Shown here: positions 15,345-25,131 of the stretch, piece by piece
How the letters are laid out: each line of letters starts with the position of its first letter
Numbering within the stretch: position 1 is the first letter of the stretch
Assembly: GCF_004136015.1 (NCBI RefSeq)
Contig: NZ_CP024866.1
Location: forward strand, 5,948,244 to 6,012,243
Source: Pseudomonas sp. ACM7
GTDB taxonomy: Bacteria; Pseudomonadota; Gammaproteobacteria; Pseudomonadales; Pseudomonadaceae
Direction: 5' to 3'
Length of the DNA stretch: 64,000 bases
Made by a program: the position numbers and the translations under genes
Notes under the pieces: generated by a model
Database searches by the model: none
What the model was told of the DNA's origin: nothing
The model's input: the letters and a program-made list of their open reading frames with translations, nothing else

Positions 15345-16532
15345 ATGTCTGTGCAGCAACTGCCACCACAAAGCTCCATGGCGATCACCCTGCAGATCGT
15401 CTCTATCGTCTTCTATACCTTTATTGCCTTCCTCTGCATCGGTCTGCCGATTGCGGTATTGCCGGGCTACGTCCACGAACAGCTGGGTTTCAGCGCGATC
15501 ATCGCGGGTCTGACCATCGGCTCGCAGTACCTGGCCACCCTGCTCAGCCGCCCGATGGCCGGGCGCCTGTCGGACAGCATCGGCACCAAGCGGGCGATTG
15601 TTTACGGGTTATCAGGGATTGTGTTGAGCGGCGTGCTGACGTTGATTTCAACGCTGCTGCAAAGTTTTCCGTTGCTGAGCCTGCTAATCCTGATCGCCGG
15701 CCGCTTGTTGCTGGGGATTGCCCAGGGCTTGATCGGGGTCGGCACCATCAGTTGGTGCATGGGTCAGGTGGGCGCTGAACATACCGCGCGCTCGATCTCC
15801 TGGAACGGCATCGCCTCCTACGGCGCCATCGCCATTGGTGCGCCGCTGGGCGTGGTGATGGTCGGCGAGCTGGGGTTCGCCAGTCTTGGGATCGCGCTGT
15901 CGGTGCTGGCGCTGGCGGCGTTGTTGCTGATCCGAAACAAACCCTCGGTGCCGGTGATTCGCGGCGAACGCCTGCCGTTTTGGGCGGTGTTCGGGCGTAT
16001 TGCGCCGTTCGGCGCGAGCCTGAGCCTTGCCTCCATCGGTTACGGCACGCTGACCACTTTTATTACCCTGTATTACGTCAGCCGTGGCTGGGCCGGTGCG
16101 GCTTATTGCCTGACGGTATTCGGCGCGTGTTTCATTCTGGCGCGACTGTTGTTCATCTCTAGCATCAGCCGTTTCGGTGGGTTCACCTCGGCCATTGCCT
16201 GTATGAGCATTGAAACGGTGGGCCTGGTGTTGCTGTGGCTTGCGCCTTCGACCGGCTATGCACTGATCGGCGCAGGCCTGACCGGATTCGGTCTGTCGTT
16301 GGTGTATCCGGCGCTGGGGGTCGAAGCGATCAAGCAAGTGCCCAATTCCAGTCGCGGGGCGGGATTGAGTGCCTACGCGGTGTTTTTCGATCTGGCGCTG
16401 GCGATTGCCGGGCCGTTGATGGGCGCGGTGGCGTTGAACCTGGGGTACACGTGGATTTTCTTCAGCGCGGCGTTGCTGTCGGTGACCGGCCTCGGTTTGA
16501 CCCTGTTACTGAAACGCCGCGCAATGGCCTGA
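15345..16532 (+). CDS. MFS transporter, YhhS family
   Basis: A 395-residue permease with about twelve membrane helices. It matches the YhhS/UPF0226 group: TLQIVSIVFYTFIAFLCIGL, IAVLPGYVHEQLGFSA, the loop 2-3 signature ATLLSRPMAGRLSDSIGTKR, ISWNGIASYGAIAIGAPLGV and YPALGVEAIKQVPNSSRGAG. Members of this group are thought to export small molecules or drugs; the substrate here is unknown. The start at 15345 is chosen from the N-terminal length usual in the group. REP pairs flank the gene on both sides. Confidence 0.85.
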   Translation: MSVQQLPPQSSMAITLQIVSIVFYTFIAFLCIGLPIAVLPGYVHEQLGFSAIIAGLTIGSQYLATLLSRPMAGRLSDSIGTKRAIVYGLSGIVLSGVLTLISTLLQSFPLLSLLILIAGRLLLGIAQGLIGVGTISWCMGQVGAEHTARSISWNGIASYGAIAIGAPLGVVMVGELGFASLGIALSVLALAALLLIRNKPSVPVIRGERLPFWAVFGRIAPFGASLSLASIGYGTLTTFITLYYVSRGWAGAAYCLTVFGACFILARLLFISSISRFGGFTSAIACMSIETVGLVLLWLAPSTGYALIGAGLTGFGLSLVYPALGVEAIKQVPNSSRGAGLSAYAVFFDLALAIAGPLMGAVALNLGYTWIFFSAALLSVTGLGLTLLLKRRAMA

Positions 16533-16545
16533 CGCTGCAATCCAC

Positions 16546-16650
16546 TGTGGGAGCGGCGGTGCGGCGATCCGACTTGCTCGCGAAGGCGGTGGGTCAGTTG
16601 ACATTAATGCTGACTGCTACACCGCTTTCGCGAGCAAGCCCGCTCCCACA
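16546..16650. repeat. REP inverted pair, family B, copy 3
   Basis: TGTGGGAGCGGCGGTGCGGC, continuing to CTTGCTCGCGAA, then TTTCGCGAGCAAGCCCGCTC after about 40 bp. The left half carries an 8-9 bp insertion (CGGTGCGGCGATCC) relative to other copies, a variant also seen in copies 4 and 6. Confidence 0.85.
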
Positions 16651-17688
16651 TTATTGATCCGCCGTCTGCATCCCGGCCCGGGTCGGTTTGCCAAGCGCAT
16701 GAGAGAAGAAACGCCCGGCTTCGGACACCATGGTGCGATGGATGTCTTTGCGATCGACGCCATCGGCATCGGTGCACAGCGCCGGCATGGCGAGGATCTG
16801 CTCTTCATTGCAAGGCGCCAGGAACACGAAGTGCCCTGCCCCGGCCAGCAACTTGAAGTCCGGTGCAATCGGCAGTTTGCGCGCCAGGGCGGCGGCATTC
16901 TTGTCGAACGCCACCAGTTTGTCGCCGTCGCCGCTGTAGAGCAGCACCGGCACATGCACGTCGGCCAGGGTATGGCGACCAAACTTCAGGCTCAGCGGCG
17001 CCATGAGCAGCAAGGCGCGAACCCGCGGGTCAGCCACCGGTTGCAAGTCATCGCGGTCAGCAATCAATTCGCCTTGGGTGTTGCAGGCATCGCGGTCGTC
17101 CGGGCGTTCCTGACAATAGCGGCGCAGACGGTCCAGGTCGGGCGTCGCGCCGGACAGAATCAGCGCCGTCTCTCCGCCCGCCGAATAACCGATCACACCC
17201 ACCTGATCGGCATTGACGAAGGGCGCGAGCATACGATCGCCCAGCGTCGCGGTAATGGCTTCGGAAATCTGGATGGGCCGACCGTAAAGGTTACTCAACG
17301 TACCGAGGCGGCTGTGGTCTTTGGAGTTGTCACCGGGATGGATCACCGCCACCACCACAAACCCTTTGCGTGCCAGCGACGTGGCGAGGTCGTTTAGGGC
17401 CAGCGGGGTTCCGGTGTTGCCGTGGGACAGCATTAGCATCGGGAAATGACCGATGGCGACTCGGGTGTCTTCCCCCGCTTCGACCGTGTAGCCCTCGATG
17501 ATGCTGGAGTGCTCCTTGTCGCTGGAGGGATAGAAGGCGATGGCGCGCATCGGCTGCAAGTCCAGAGGGTCGAGAAAGCTCATCTCATGGAAGCCGACGC
17601 TCCAGTGAGGATGCGGCGCAGGCGCGGCGTGCACTGAGTTCAGGCTGCTGAGCAGGCAAATCAGTAACGTTGCACAAAGACGCACCAT
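16651..17688 (-). CDS. Secreted alpha/beta-hydrolase (dienelactone hydrolase-like)
   Basis: A 345-residue protein with a signal peptide (residues 1-21, LNSVHA). The mature part is an alpha/beta-hydrolase: LMLSHGNTGTP holds the oxyanion region, VIGYSAGGETAL the nucleophile Ser169, VPVLLYSGDGDKLV the acidic-residue strand and GAGHFVFLAPC the catalytic histidine. It resembles periplasmic dienelactone hydrolase-like or PAF-acetylhydrolase-like esterases of proteobacteria; the substrate is unknown. A bidirectional terminator separates it from azoR, which is oriented the same way. Confidence 0.8.
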   Translation of the reverse strand: MVRLCATLLICLLSSLNSVHAAPAPHPHWSVGFHEMSFLDPLDLQPMRAIAFYPSSDKEHSSIIEGYTVEAGEDTRVAIGHFPMLMLSHGNTGTPLALNDLATSLARKGFVVVAVIHPGDNSKDHSRLGTLSNLYGRPIQISEAITATLGDRMLAPFVNADQVGVIGYSAGGETALILSGATPDLDRLRRYCQERPDDRDACNTQGELIADRDDLQPVADPRVRALLLMAPLSLKFGRHTLADVHVPVLLYSGDGDKLVAFDKNAAALARKLPIAPDFKLLAGAGHFVFLAPCNEEQILAMPALCTDADGVDRKDIHRTMVSEAGRFFSHALGKPTRAGMQTADQ

Positions 17689-17768
17689 GGGATGCCCACC
17701 TTGTTACTTGACCGGAGACGGTAACCCTCGACTGCATAACTCGGGCCAGGAGATGAAATAGCCAGAAA

Positions 17769-17817
17769 CAAAAAACTCCGTATCTGGCACTTGCGTGATC
17801 AGAATACAGAGTTTTTT
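17769..17817. terminator. Bidirectional hairpin terminator
   Basis: AAAAAACTCCGTAT and ATACAGAGTTTTTT form a 14-bp stem with one mismatch around a 20-base loop, with A and T runs at the outer ends so that it can work on either strand. It closes azoR transcription on the minus strand. Confidence 0.75.
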
Positions 17818-17856
17818 GGGTATTGCCCGAGCTGTTTGATTTTCTTTACACAGGCC

Positions 17857-18468
17857 TTACGCTGCGGCGAACAACTGCTCGCTGATTTGTGTGTGAGCGT
17901 CGCTCATGGCTTTGGTACGAACTTCGTCACCGTAGGCAAGGCCATGGGCACGGACGAACTCGAGGTCAGTGATACCGATGAAACCGAACAGCACCTTCAA
18001 GTACTCTTCGTGAGCAACACCAGTCGCCTGACCCGCATGCAGACCGCCGGAAGTCGAGACGATCACGACTTTCTTGCCACCGCACAGGCCTTCAGGGCCG
18101 GCTTCGGTGTAACGGAAGGTCTGACCGGCAACGGCGATGCGGTCGATCCAGGCCTTGAGTTGGGTCGGGATGGTGAAGTTGTACATCGGAGCTGCAATCA
18201 CCACGGCATCGGCGGCGAGGAATTCGGCCAGGGTAGTGGCGCTCAGTTCGGATTCGTGCTGCTGCGCGGCGTTACGCAGTTCAGCGGTGGTACCGGCGGC
18301 AACCAGGGTTGTGGCGGAGAAATGGCTGATGGCATCGGCGGCCAGGTCGCGATAGGTCACCACGGCAGTCGGCTCGGCGGTTTGCCAGGCTTTAACGACT
18401 TCGCTGCTCAGCTGACGGGAAGCCGAGTTGTCACCAAGAATGCTCGAATCGATATGCAGCAGTTTCAT
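17857..18468 (-). CDS. azoR: FMN-dependent NADH-azoreductase AzoR
   Basis: A 203-residue flavodoxin-fold quinone/azo reductase. Family features: [20 protein letters not shown] (FMN phosphate-binding SxSRxL region), [42 protein letters not shown] and [13 protein letters not shown]. It reduces quinones and azo compounds by two electrons with NADH, often as protection against thiol or quinone stress. It is divergent from a LysR gene 129 bp away, a common regulator-target arrangement. Confidence 0.92.
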   Translation of the reverse strand: MKLLHIDSSILGDNSASRQLSSEVVKAWQTAEPTAVVTYRDLAADAISHFSATTLVAAGTTAELRNAAQQHESELSATTLAEFLAADAVVIAAPMYNFTIPTQLKAWIDRIAVAGQTFRYTEAGPEGLCGGKKVVIVSTSGGLHAGQATGVAHEEYLKVLFGFIGITDLEFVRAHGLAYGDEVRTKAMSDAHTQISEQLFAAA

Positions 18469-18558
18469 GTGGGATCTCCAGGTGAGGATCGCTACGAGGC
18501 GATCTGATGAGGAGAATCCTACAGGCGAAACCAATAGCTGATTAGACTGCAACAATGC

Positions 18559-18586
18559 GATAGTTCGTCCTACTGATAGAACAATC
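18559..18586. promoter_or_regulatory. Candidate LysR operator between azoR and its regulator
   Basis: GATAGTTC-N12-GAACAATC is an interrupted palindrome (seven of eight positions paired) just before the LysR start and about 90 bp before azoR. This is the usual place and shape for a LysR-type binding site that controls both genes. Confidence 0.4.
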
Positions 18587-18597
18587 GAGCTCATACC

Positions 18598-19506
18598 ATG
18601 CAAGACCTCAATGATCTCTACTACTTCGCCAAGGTGGTTGAAGCCGGTGGCTTCGCGGCGGCCGGGCGTTTGCTCGGAATTCCCAAGTCGCGTTTGTCGC
18701 GGCGCATCGCCGAGCTGGAAGAACGTCTTGGCGCGCGCCTGCTGCAACGCACGACCCGACAACTGAAGCTGACCGCCGTGGGTGAACGTTACCTGCGGCA
18801 CTGTCAGGCAATGCTGCTGGAAGCCGAAATGGCCGACGAAGCCGTCGCCAGCATGTCCAGTGAACCTCGCGGGCGATTGCGGGTGTCCTGCCCCGTCGGG
18901 TTGGCCCACGAAATTCTGCCGACAGTGATCAGCGATTTCCTTGAGAAGTTTCCTCAGGTTCAACTGGAGGTCATGTTGCTCAACCGCCGCGTCGACCTGG
19001 TGACCGAGGGCGTCGATGTGGCGCTGCGGGTGCGTGAGTTGGGCGATGAGGATCCGCTGCTGGTCACCCGACGTTTGCGCCAGGCGCAGATGGCAATGGT
19101 CGCCAGCCCCGGGTTTTTGCAGGGACGTGAAATCAACCACCCCGAAGACCTGAAAAACCTGCCCGTGCTCGGCGCCCTGGAAGCCGACCGCCTGGTGCAT
19201 ATCCGCATGCTCGACCAACAGGGCAAAAGCTGCGATCTCACCCTCGAAGCGCGATTGGGCATCGATGACTTTATCGTGCGCAAGGCCTGCACCCTCGCCG
19301 GCCAGGGTTTTACCATGCTGCCGATGATGTATTGCGAGCAGGAACTGGAAAACGGCGCCCTGGTGCAGTTGCTGCCCGAGTGGTCGCTGCCTGGCGGCTG
19401 GCTGCAAGCGGTCTACCCTCATCGACGCGGGGTGATGCCGGCCGTACGTGCCTGGCTCGACCATTTGATCGAGTCATTCAATGACTGTGGGGACCGACTG
19501 ATATGA
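18598..19506 (+). CDS. LysR family regulator, probably of azoR
   Basis: A 302-residue LysR-type regulator. The N-terminal winged helix reads [40 protein letters not shown] and [13 protein letters not shown]; the effector domain begins at about residue 90 ([17 protein letters not shown]). It belongs to the AaeR/QhpR-like branch that often controls neighbouring oxidoreductases. It is divergent from azoR. Its stop codon overlaps the start of a MmcQ/YjbR gene (ATGA at 19503-19506). Confidence 0.88.
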   Translation: MQDLNDLYYFAKVVEAGGFAAAGRLLGIPKSRLSRRIAELEERLGARLLQRTTRQLKLTAVGERYLRHCQAMLLEAEMADEAVASMSSEPRGRLRVSCPVGLAHEILPTVISDFLEKFPQVQLEVMLLNRRVDLVTEGVDVALRVRELGDEDPLLVTRRLRQAQMAMVASPGFLQGREINHPEDLKNLPVLGALEADRLVHIRMLDQQGKSCDLTLEARLGIDDFIVRKACTLAGQGFTMLPMMYCEQELENGALVQLLPEWSLPGGWLQAVYPHRRGVMPAVRAWLDHLIESFNDCGDRLI

Positions 19507-19862
19507 AGGCTGGACGTATGAACGAAGAGGATGTCGCACAATTCTGTCTCGCGCTGCCGGGTGCGCGGGAAGACTACAAGTGGGGCGGCGTGCGGGTGTT
19601 TTCGATTGCGGGGAACAAGATGTTCGCCTTGCAGAATCTGCGGGGCGAATCCCTGGCCTTCAAGGTCGACAAGGATTTGTTTCTCGGTCATTGCGACCGC
19701 CCGGGAATCCGCCCGGCGCCTTATCTGGCGCGGGCTCAGTGGATCATCATGGAAACGCCCTACCCGTTGGGCCCTGAAGAGCTGCAAGGCTTGTTGCAGC
19801 GCTCCCATCAATTGGTGGTGAGCAAGTTGCCCAAGCGCACCCAGGTTGGACTGCTGCTTTAA
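19503..19862 (+). CDS. MmcQ/YjbR family protein
   Basis: A 119-residue protein of the YjbR double-wing fold. FCLALPGAREDYKWGGVRVF, NKMFALQNLRGESLAFKVD and PAPYLARAQWI are the usual segments. The fold resembles DNA-binding domains, but no function is established. The start overlaps the stop of the LysR gene, so they are probably translationally coupled; an ATG at 19518 is possible. The 3' end overlaps by four bases the convergent DUF1294 gene. Confidence 0.8.
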   Translation: MKAGRMNEEDVAQFCLALPGAREDYKWGGVRVFSIAGNKMFALQNLRGESLAFKVDKDLFLGHCDRPGIRPAPYLARAQWIIMETPYPLGPEELQGLLQRSHQLVVSKLPKRTQVGLLL

Positions 19863-20287
19863 GGCAGCGCGAAAAGATGGGCGCCGAGAAACAACTGGTC
19901 GATCCAGAACACCTGATGCATCAGCACGATGATCCAGAACACCAACTGAAACGAGAGCTTTCGCGTCTTGTGCCGAAACACCTGTTGGGCCAGTAAAGCG
20001 CCCGGCCAGCCCCCGGCGAGTTCCACCGCATGCAACACGTTCTCCGGTGTGCGCCAATGGTCGGCGCGCGCCTTGCGTTTGTCGCTCCAGTACAGCAAGA
20101 ACGCCAGCAGGCTGACGACCCCGTACGCCGCCAGGGGAATCACCGAAACCCCGCGCAGCCACAACGACATCGAGCCGTACAGCGGCAGCGCGCACAGGAC
20201 CGCAAACACCAACAGTTTCAGCTGAAGATTGCGAATCTCTCCTGCGGGCTTGCGTCCGGGGTTGTTGCGCTCGCTGGCGTCACTCAT
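19859..20287 (-). CDS. DUF1294 family membrane protein
   Basis: A 142-residue protein with three or four membrane segments. The DUF1294 core is clear: [45 protein letters not shown], followed by a C-terminal hydrophobic helix. Function is unknown; in some homologues this domain follows a cold-shock domain, which is absent here. Its start overlaps the uppP stop by four bases, so translation of the two is coupled. Confidence 0.82.
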   Translation of the reverse strand: MSDASERNNPGRKPAGEIRNLQLKLLVFAVLCALPLYGSMSLWLRGVSVIPLAAYGVVSLLAFLLYWSDKRKARADHWRTPENVLHAVELAGGWPGALLAQQVFRHKTRKLSFQLVFWIIVLMHQVFWIDQLFLGAHLFALP

Positions 20288-21114
20288 GGCTTGACCGCGG
20301 CCCAGTCAACCCAGCCAAACTGCCAGGTGGCCAGGATGACCAGGCCGAACGCGATGCGATACCAGGCAAACGCTGCGTAGCTGTGGCTGGCGATGAACTT
20401 GAGCAAGCCCTTGACGGCAATCATTGCAAAGATGAACGCGGTAACGAAGCCGATTGCGAACACCGGAAAATCCGACGGGACGAACAGGTGGCGGTATTTG
20501 TAGCCCGAGTAAACGGCCGCAGCGACCATGGTCGGCATCGCCAGAAAGAACGAGAACTCGGTAGCGGTCTTGCGCGACAGCCCGAACAACAAGCCACCAA
20601 TGATCGTCGAGCCGGAACGCGAAGTCCCGGGAATCATCGCCAGGCACTGGGCGAAGCCGACTTTCAGGGCGTCTTTCCATGTGATTTCATCAACGGTTTC
20701 GGCATGCACTTCATGCTGACGCTTTTCGGCCCACAACATGACGATCCCGCCCACAACCAACGCCGTCGCGACGGTGATCGGGTTAAACAGGTACTCGTGG
20801 ATCAAATCGGAAAAAATCACCCCCAGTACCACGGCCGGCATGAAGGCAATCAGCAAGTTTGCGGTAAAGCGGCGAGCGCCGGGCTGCGTTGGCAAACCGG
20901 TCACCACATCGATGATCTTGCGGCGGAACTCCCACACCACTGCCAGAATTGCCCCCAGTTGAATAATAATGTTGAAAGCGATGGCCCGCTCGCCACCGAA
21001 GTTGAGCAAGTCCGCGACAATGATTTGGTGACCGGTGCTGGAAATCGGCAAAAACTCCGTCAGCCCTTCTACAACCCCAAGAATCAATGCCGAAAAGGCA
21101 GTCCAAAGATCCAT
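20284..21114 (-). CDS. uppP: Undecaprenyl-diphosphatase UppP (BacA)
   Basis: A 276-residue integral membrane phosphatase that recycles undecaprenyl diphosphate to the monophosphate carrier for cell-wall synthesis; overexpression gives bacitracin resistance. Both active-site motifs are present: [17 protein letters not shown] (about 17-33) and [14 protein letters not shown] (about 165-178). The ATG at 21114 follows GGGGG; a TTG directly before it is less likely. It forms an overlapping pair with the DUF1294 gene. Confidence 0.95.
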   Translation of the reverse strand: MDLWTAFSALILGVVEGLTEFLPISSTGHQIIVADLLNFGGERAIAFNIIIQLGAILAVVWEFRRKIIDVVTGLPTQPGARRFTANLLIAFMPAVVLGVIFSDLIHEYLFNPITVATALVVGGIVMLWAEKRQHEVHAETVDEITWKDALKVGFAQCLAMIPGTSRSGSTIIGGLLFGLSRKTATEFSFFLAMPTMVAAAVYSGYKYRHLFVPSDFPVFAIGFVTAFIFAMIAVKGLLKFIASHSYAAFAWYRIAFGLVILATWQFGWVDWAAVKP

Positions 21115-21407
21115 CAATCCCCCAAGAAGCGATGCGCCACGGCATGCCCCGTTAATATTTTTTCAGAACGTTTACTGCGATCAGCCTAGCTGAAGTCCCG
21201 CGCGCACAGGATCCAGACGGAACCATAAAAATTCCGTGAAAATCAACTTGGATTCAGGTTTTTCCGTGCGGGGCCGAAATCCTATCAGACAAGTCCGATT
21301 AACGCTGCCGCGTTATTGGACTTGGGTCGGATATGACCGATCGGAAAAGTGTGGTTGGATGCTGGCGATCATTTATTACAAGAAAAAGAAACCGGAGTGA
21401 CAGCGTT

Positions 21408-23042
21408 ATGAACAGCTTGCGCAGTATGTCGATCAGCCGGCGTTTGTGGCTCATCTTGATCGTGGCCGTCCTGATGCTAATGACGTTGGGCGTCTTGATG
21501 CTCAAGCAGATTCACGATGACCTGTACCACGCCAAGGCCCAGAAAACCCAGCATGTGGTGCAAACCGCCAGTGGCATTCTGACCTATTACCACGACCTCG
21601 AAACTGCCGGCACGCTCACTCGCGACGCCGCGCAAAAGCAGGCACTGAGTGCCGTTCGCGGTTTGCGCTATGACCAGAATGACTACTTCTGGATCAATGA
21701 CCTGACGCCGGTGATGATCATGCACCCGGCCAACCCGAAGCTTGATGGCCAGAACCTCTCGGCGATCCGCGACCCCGACGGTTTTGCCCTGTTTAACGAA
21801 ATGGTCGCCGTCGCCAAGACCAAGGGTGCCGGCACCGTCGACTATCGCTGGCCGAAACCGGGCGCCAGTGCACCAGTTGAAAAAACCTCCTTCGTCAAAC
21901 TGTTCGAGCCTTGGGGCTGGGTGATCGGTTCGGGCGTGTATATCGATGACATGCAGGCCGAGTTCTATGGCCAGGTCTGGAAGGCTTCGTTCGTGGGGCT
22001 GGTGATTGCCCTGATCATGGCGCTGCTGGTCATCCTGATTGCCCGCAGCATCGTGCGTCCACTGCAGGAAACCGTGAACGCCATGGCCAACATCGCCAGC
22101 GGCGAGAGCGATCTGACCCGCAGTCTCGACACCCACGGCCAGGATGAAGTCACGCAACTGGCACGCCACTTCAACGCCTTCACCGCCAAGCTGCGATTGG
22201 TGATCAGAGAACTGCAAGTGTCCGCCAGTGCCCTGGGCCAGTCTTCCAGCGAACTGGGCAACGACGCCGCCCAGGCCCAGCAACGCAGTCAGCAACAGTC
22301 CCAGCAAATGGAACTGGTGGCCACGGCCATCAATGAAGTGACGTATGGCGTACACGATGTCGCGAAAAACGCCGAGCACGCCGCCAGCGAAATGCGCGAT
22401 GCCGAGTCTCAGGCGCAGCAAGGTCAGGTCAACATCGATGGCAGCCTGCAACAGATCGACAAGCTGTCGTCGACCATCGATCAGGCGGTGGAAGTGATTC
22501 GTACCCTGGCCGCCGAAAGCACGCAGATCGGCAGCGTTCTCGAAGTGATCCGCTCCATCGCCGAGCAAACCAACCTGCTGGCCCTCAACGCGGCCATCGA
22601 AGCCGCCCGGGCCGGCGAGCAAGGTCGCGGTTTTGCGGTGGTGGCCGATGAAGTGCGACTGCTGGCCCAGCGTACCCAGAAGTCCACGGCCGAGATCCAG
22701 TCGATGATCGAACGCCTGCAAAGCCACTCCGAAGCGGCGGTCAAAGTGATCGGCGACAGCAGCCGTGCTTCGCAGTTGACCATCGAGCAGGCCGGCCTGG
22801 CCGGTGCAAGCCTGAATGCCATTGCCCAGGCGCTGCGCAACCTCAACGGGTTGAACGCCTCCATCGCCAGCGCGACCTTGCAACAGGCGCATGTGGTCGA
22901 GGACATCAACCAGAACGTCACCCAGGCGGCCGGTTTGTCCCACAGCACGGCGCTGGCGGCCGAACAGTCGAGCGTGGCCAGCGTTCACCTGAAGGAACTG
23001 AGTGAGCAATTGAACGGGCTGCTCAAGCAGTTCCGGGTATAA
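21408..23042 (+). CDS. Methyl-accepting chemotaxis protein with a single Cache domain
   Basis: A 544-residue chemoreceptor. A membrane helix at about 11-31 is followed by a periplasmic single-Cache (Cache_2) domain with [22 protein letters not shown] and [17 protein letters not shown] second helix lies at about 190-208, then a HAMP domain ([21 protein letters not shown]) and the signalling domain with the hairpin tip [35 protein letters not shown]. It senses a small ligand, often a carboxylate, and controls CheA. No C-terminal CheR-binding pentapeptide is seen. GGAGTG precedes the ATG. Confidence 0.92.
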   Translation: MNSLRSMSISRRLWLILIVAVLMLMTLGVLMLKQIHDDLYHAKAQKTQHVVQTASGILTYYHDLETAGTLTRDAAQKQALSAVRGLRYDQNDYFWINDLTPVMIMHPANPKLDGQNLSAIRDPDGFALFNEMVAVAKTKGAGTVDYRWPKPGASAPVEKTSFVKLFEPWGWVIGSGVYIDDMQAEFYGQVWKASFVGLVIALIMALLVILIARSIVRPLQETVNAMANIASGESDLTRSLDTHGQDEVTQLARHFNAFTAKLRLVIRELQVSASALGQSSSELGNDAAQAQQRSQQQSQQMELVATAINEVTYGVHDVAKNAEHAASEMRDAESQAQQGQVNIDGSLQQIDKLSSTIDQAVEVIRTLAAESTQIGSVLEVIRSIAEQTNLLALNAAIEAARAGEQGRGFAVVADEVRLLAQRTQKSTAEIQSMIERLQSHSEAAVKVIGDSSRASQLTIEQAGLAGASLNAIAQALRNLNGLNASIASATLQQAHVVEDINQNVTQAAGLSHSTALAAEQSSVASVHLKELSEQLNGLLKQFRV

Positions 23043-23051
23043 CCACCTTTG

Positions 23052-23195
23052 TAGCAGCTGCCGAGCCTGCGAGGCTGCGTTCGGCTGCGAAGCAGTCGTC
23101 AATCCGGTATGCAAGTTTTTTCTGACACACCGCGGTGTCTGATTTCACGACTGCTACGCAGCCGAACGCAGCCTCGCAGGCTCGGCAGCTGCTAC
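23052..23195. repeat. REP inverted pair, family C, copy 2
   Basis: GTAGCAGCTGCCGAGCCTGC and its reverse complement GCAGGCTCGGCAGCTGCTAC bound a 144-bp palindromic unit between the chemoreceptor and pnuC. Confidence 0.9.
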
Positions 23196-23277
23196 AAAGG
23201 GCGGCGCACACCGGTTCTACTTGGCTGCGCCTGCCGTTACAATCCGCCCCCTCTTCGACTTCCCCCAAGGAACCTCC

Positions 23278-23841
23278 ATGTCCGGGCTTGAACTGTTTGC
23301 CGCTGCCCTCGGTGTCATTGCCGTCTGGTTGACGGTCAAACAGAACCCCTGGTGCTGGCCGATCGGTCTGGTCATGGTGCTGCTTTATAGCTGGATCTTT
23401 TTTGAGGTGAAGCTCTACTCGGACATGCTTTTGCAGGTGATCTACGCCGCATTGCAGCTCTATGGCTGGTGGCAGTGGACGCATGCGGGGGACGCGCGCC
23501 ATGGTCGGCAGGTCAGCCTACTCGACAGTAAATCGGTCGCTATCAGTCTGGTCATTGGAGCGATCGGCAGTCTGTTGCTGGGCGCTGCAATGGCGAACTG
23601 GACCGATGCCGCACAACCCTGGCTCGATGCGGCACTGACTGGCTTCAGCCTGGTGGCGCAGTTATGGATGGCGCAAAAACGCGTTCAATGCTGGCCGCTG
23701 TGGTTCACCCTGGATGTGATCTTCGTCGGGCTGTTTATCTACAAAGACCTGTACCTGACCGCCGGGCTCTACGCGCTGTTCGCCCTGGTTGCCGTGCAAG
23801 GCTGGCGGGAATGGCGGGCCGATCCGGCGTTGCGCACATGA
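23278..23841 (+). CDS. pnuC: Nicotinamide riboside transporter PnuC
   Basis: A 187-residue protein with about seven membrane helices. KQNPWCWPIGLVMVLLYSWIFFEVKLYSDMLLQ and the YGWWQW motif, plus VQCWPLWFTLDVIFVGLFIYKDL, are the PnuC core that binds nicotinamide riboside. Transport is by facilitated diffusion and is driven by intracellular phosphorylation, supplied by the next gene, whose start overlaps this stop (ATGA). AAGGAACCTCC precedes the ATG. Confidence 0.92.
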   Translation: MSGLELFAAALGVIAVWLTVKQNPWCWPIGLVMVLLYSWIFFEVKLYSDMLLQVIYAALQLYGWWQWTHAGDARHGRQVSLLDSKSVAISLVIGAIGSLLLGAAMANWTDAAQPWLDAALTGFSLVAQLWMAQKRVQCWPLWFTLDVIFVGLFIYKDLYLTAGLYALFALVAVQGWREWRADPALRT

Positions 23842-24362
23842 AAGTTCTGGTACTCACAGGCCCCGAATCCAGCGGCAAGAGTTGGCTGGCAGCCGAGTTA
23901 CAACAGCATTTCGGCGGGGTACTGGTAGATGAATATGTACGCTGGTTCATCGAACAAAACCCACGAGACACCTGCCTGGCCGACATTGCGGAAATCGCCC
24001 GAGGACAGCTGAAATGGGAGGACGAGGCACGCGCCCGGCAGCCGCATTTGCTGATTCTCGACACTCACTTGTTGAGTAACATCCTCTGGAGCCAGACCTT
24101 GTTTGGCGCTTGCCCGACGTGGATAGAGCAAGCATTGTTGGCACGGCACTACGACCTGCATCTGCTGCTGAGCCCCGAAACCGTGGCCTGGCATGACGAC
24201 GGGCAGCGTTGCCAACCGCAACTGGCAGCACGCCAGGCGTTTTTCCAGGACAGCCGCCAATGGCTTGACCTGCACCGCCAGCCTTGCCAGGTGCTGCAAG
24301 GTGATTGGAAACAGCGCAAGGACGCGGCATTCGAGGCTGTGACGCGCTTGCTCAAGGCCTGA
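23838..24362 (+). CDS. NadR-like ribosylnicotinamide kinase
   Basis: A 174-residue P-loop kinase corresponding to the C-terminal domain of NadR alone. Walker A is LTGPESSGKSWLAAEL (about 6-21), followed by VLVDEYVRWFIEQN and a Walker B-like LLILDTHLLSNILWSQTLFG. It should phosphorylate nicotinamide riboside to NMN, trapping what PnuC imports. The repressor and NMN adenylyltransferase domains of full NadR are absent. The ATGA overlap with pnuC makes the pair a compact NAD salvage operon. Confidence 0.87.
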   Translation: MKVLVLTGPESSGKSWLAAELQQHFGGVLVDEYVRWFIEQNPRDTCLADIAEIARGQLKWEDEARARQPHLLILDTHLLSNILWSQTLFGACPTWIEQALLARHYDLHLLLSPETVAWHDDGQRCQPQLAARQAFFQDSRQWLDLHRQPCQVLQGDWKQRKDAAFEAVTRLLKA

Positions 24363-24508
24363 CAGGGGTACCCAGCCCTGCCGCAAATGTCCATTCCTGA
24401 AACACCCCCCCCTGCGCAAACCTGCGAGCTGAAGCGGCCCGAGCACTCCAGCAAGAAAACGTTAAGCCACTGATACAACCTGCCTTCAGCGCCCCTAGCG
24501 AGCAATAC

Positions 24509-24530
24509 CGCCGGCATGGACGGCGTTTTT
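24509..24530 (+). terminator. Weak intrinsic terminator after the pnuC operon
   Basis: CGCCG-GCATGGA-CGGCG followed by TTTTT is a short stem with a T run, about 150 bp past the kinase gene and before the fap promoter. Confidence 0.5.
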
Positions 24531-24618
24531 GCGTGGCTCTGTCTCAGTGGCGTTACAAAACTTATTGACCACCTCGACAATTAAAGCCAACCAACTGTTT
24601 TTAAAAGAAAAGCGAAAA

Positions 24619-24636
24619 CCGGCACACCTTCTGCTC
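24619..24636 (+). promoter_or_regulatory. Candidate sigma-54 promoter of the fap operon
   Basis: CCGGCACACCTTCTGCTC carries the invariant GG at 24621-24622 and GC at 24633-24634 with exactly ten bases between, and the GGCAC and TGC context fits the sigma-54 consensus (TGGCAC-N5-TTGC). It is about 57 bp before the fapA start. A sigma-54 activator gene lies at the other end of the operon. Confidence 0.65.
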
Positions 24637-24692
24637 TCTTCCTCACAACGCTGATAAGGGCCAGCGTTCCACTTACAGAAGGAATTGCCGCC

Positions 24693-25130
24693 GTGGGGAA
24701 ACTTGTAAACAACATCTATAGCCTCCTGCTGATCGGATGCGCACTGGGCTCAAGTGTCTGCCTGCCTGTACAAGCTGACAACGGCATCATCATTATCAAA
24801 CGTGATGTCCAACCACGCATGGCAACGCGTGCTCCGTTGATGCCCGACCCTAGCCCCACGACCGCCAATGCCAATCCGTCCAAACAGATCATCAGTCAAA
24901 CGAACGAGTTGAGCGACGGCGACTTTGCCGGTGTCGCCAGTGGTGCAGGCATCTCCCGCCTGATCACTCAAAACACCAACAACCTGGGCGGCAATATCAG
25001 CAACCAGACCCAGCTTTCCAACCTCCCCGCTGGACGTTCGGGAAATGCCGGCAACGGTATTGCCAACATGGTCAATTCAAGCGTCCAGCAAGGCCTGGGT
25101 GCTCTGAAAGTCATAACGGGAGACCGTTAA
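24693..25130 (+). CDS. fapA: FapA, periplasmic protein of functional amyloid assembly
   Basis: A 145-residue protein with a signal peptide (about residues 1-28, CLPVQA). The mature part is Asn/Ser-rich with SQTNELSDGDFAGVASGAG and QNTNNLGGNISNQTQLSN. FapA is the first gene of fap operons and influences which subunit enters the fibre, possibly as a chaperone. It starts with GTG, with AAGGA about nine bases before it. FapB follows after one base. Confidence 0.88.
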   Translation: MGKLVNNIYSLLLIGCALGSSVCLPVQADNGIIIIKRDVQPRMATRAPLMPDPSPTTANANPSKQIISQTNELSDGDFAGVASGAGISRLITQNTNNLGGNISNQTQLSNLPAGRSGNAGNGIANMVNSSVQQGLGALKVITGDR

Positions 25131-25131
25131 G

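Noticed and set aside
21477..23114. Long minus-strand open frame (545 codons) opposite the chemoreceptor
   Set aside because: Antisense of a complete methyl-accepting chemotaxis gene; low-complexity His/Gln/Leu composition and no ribosome-binding site.
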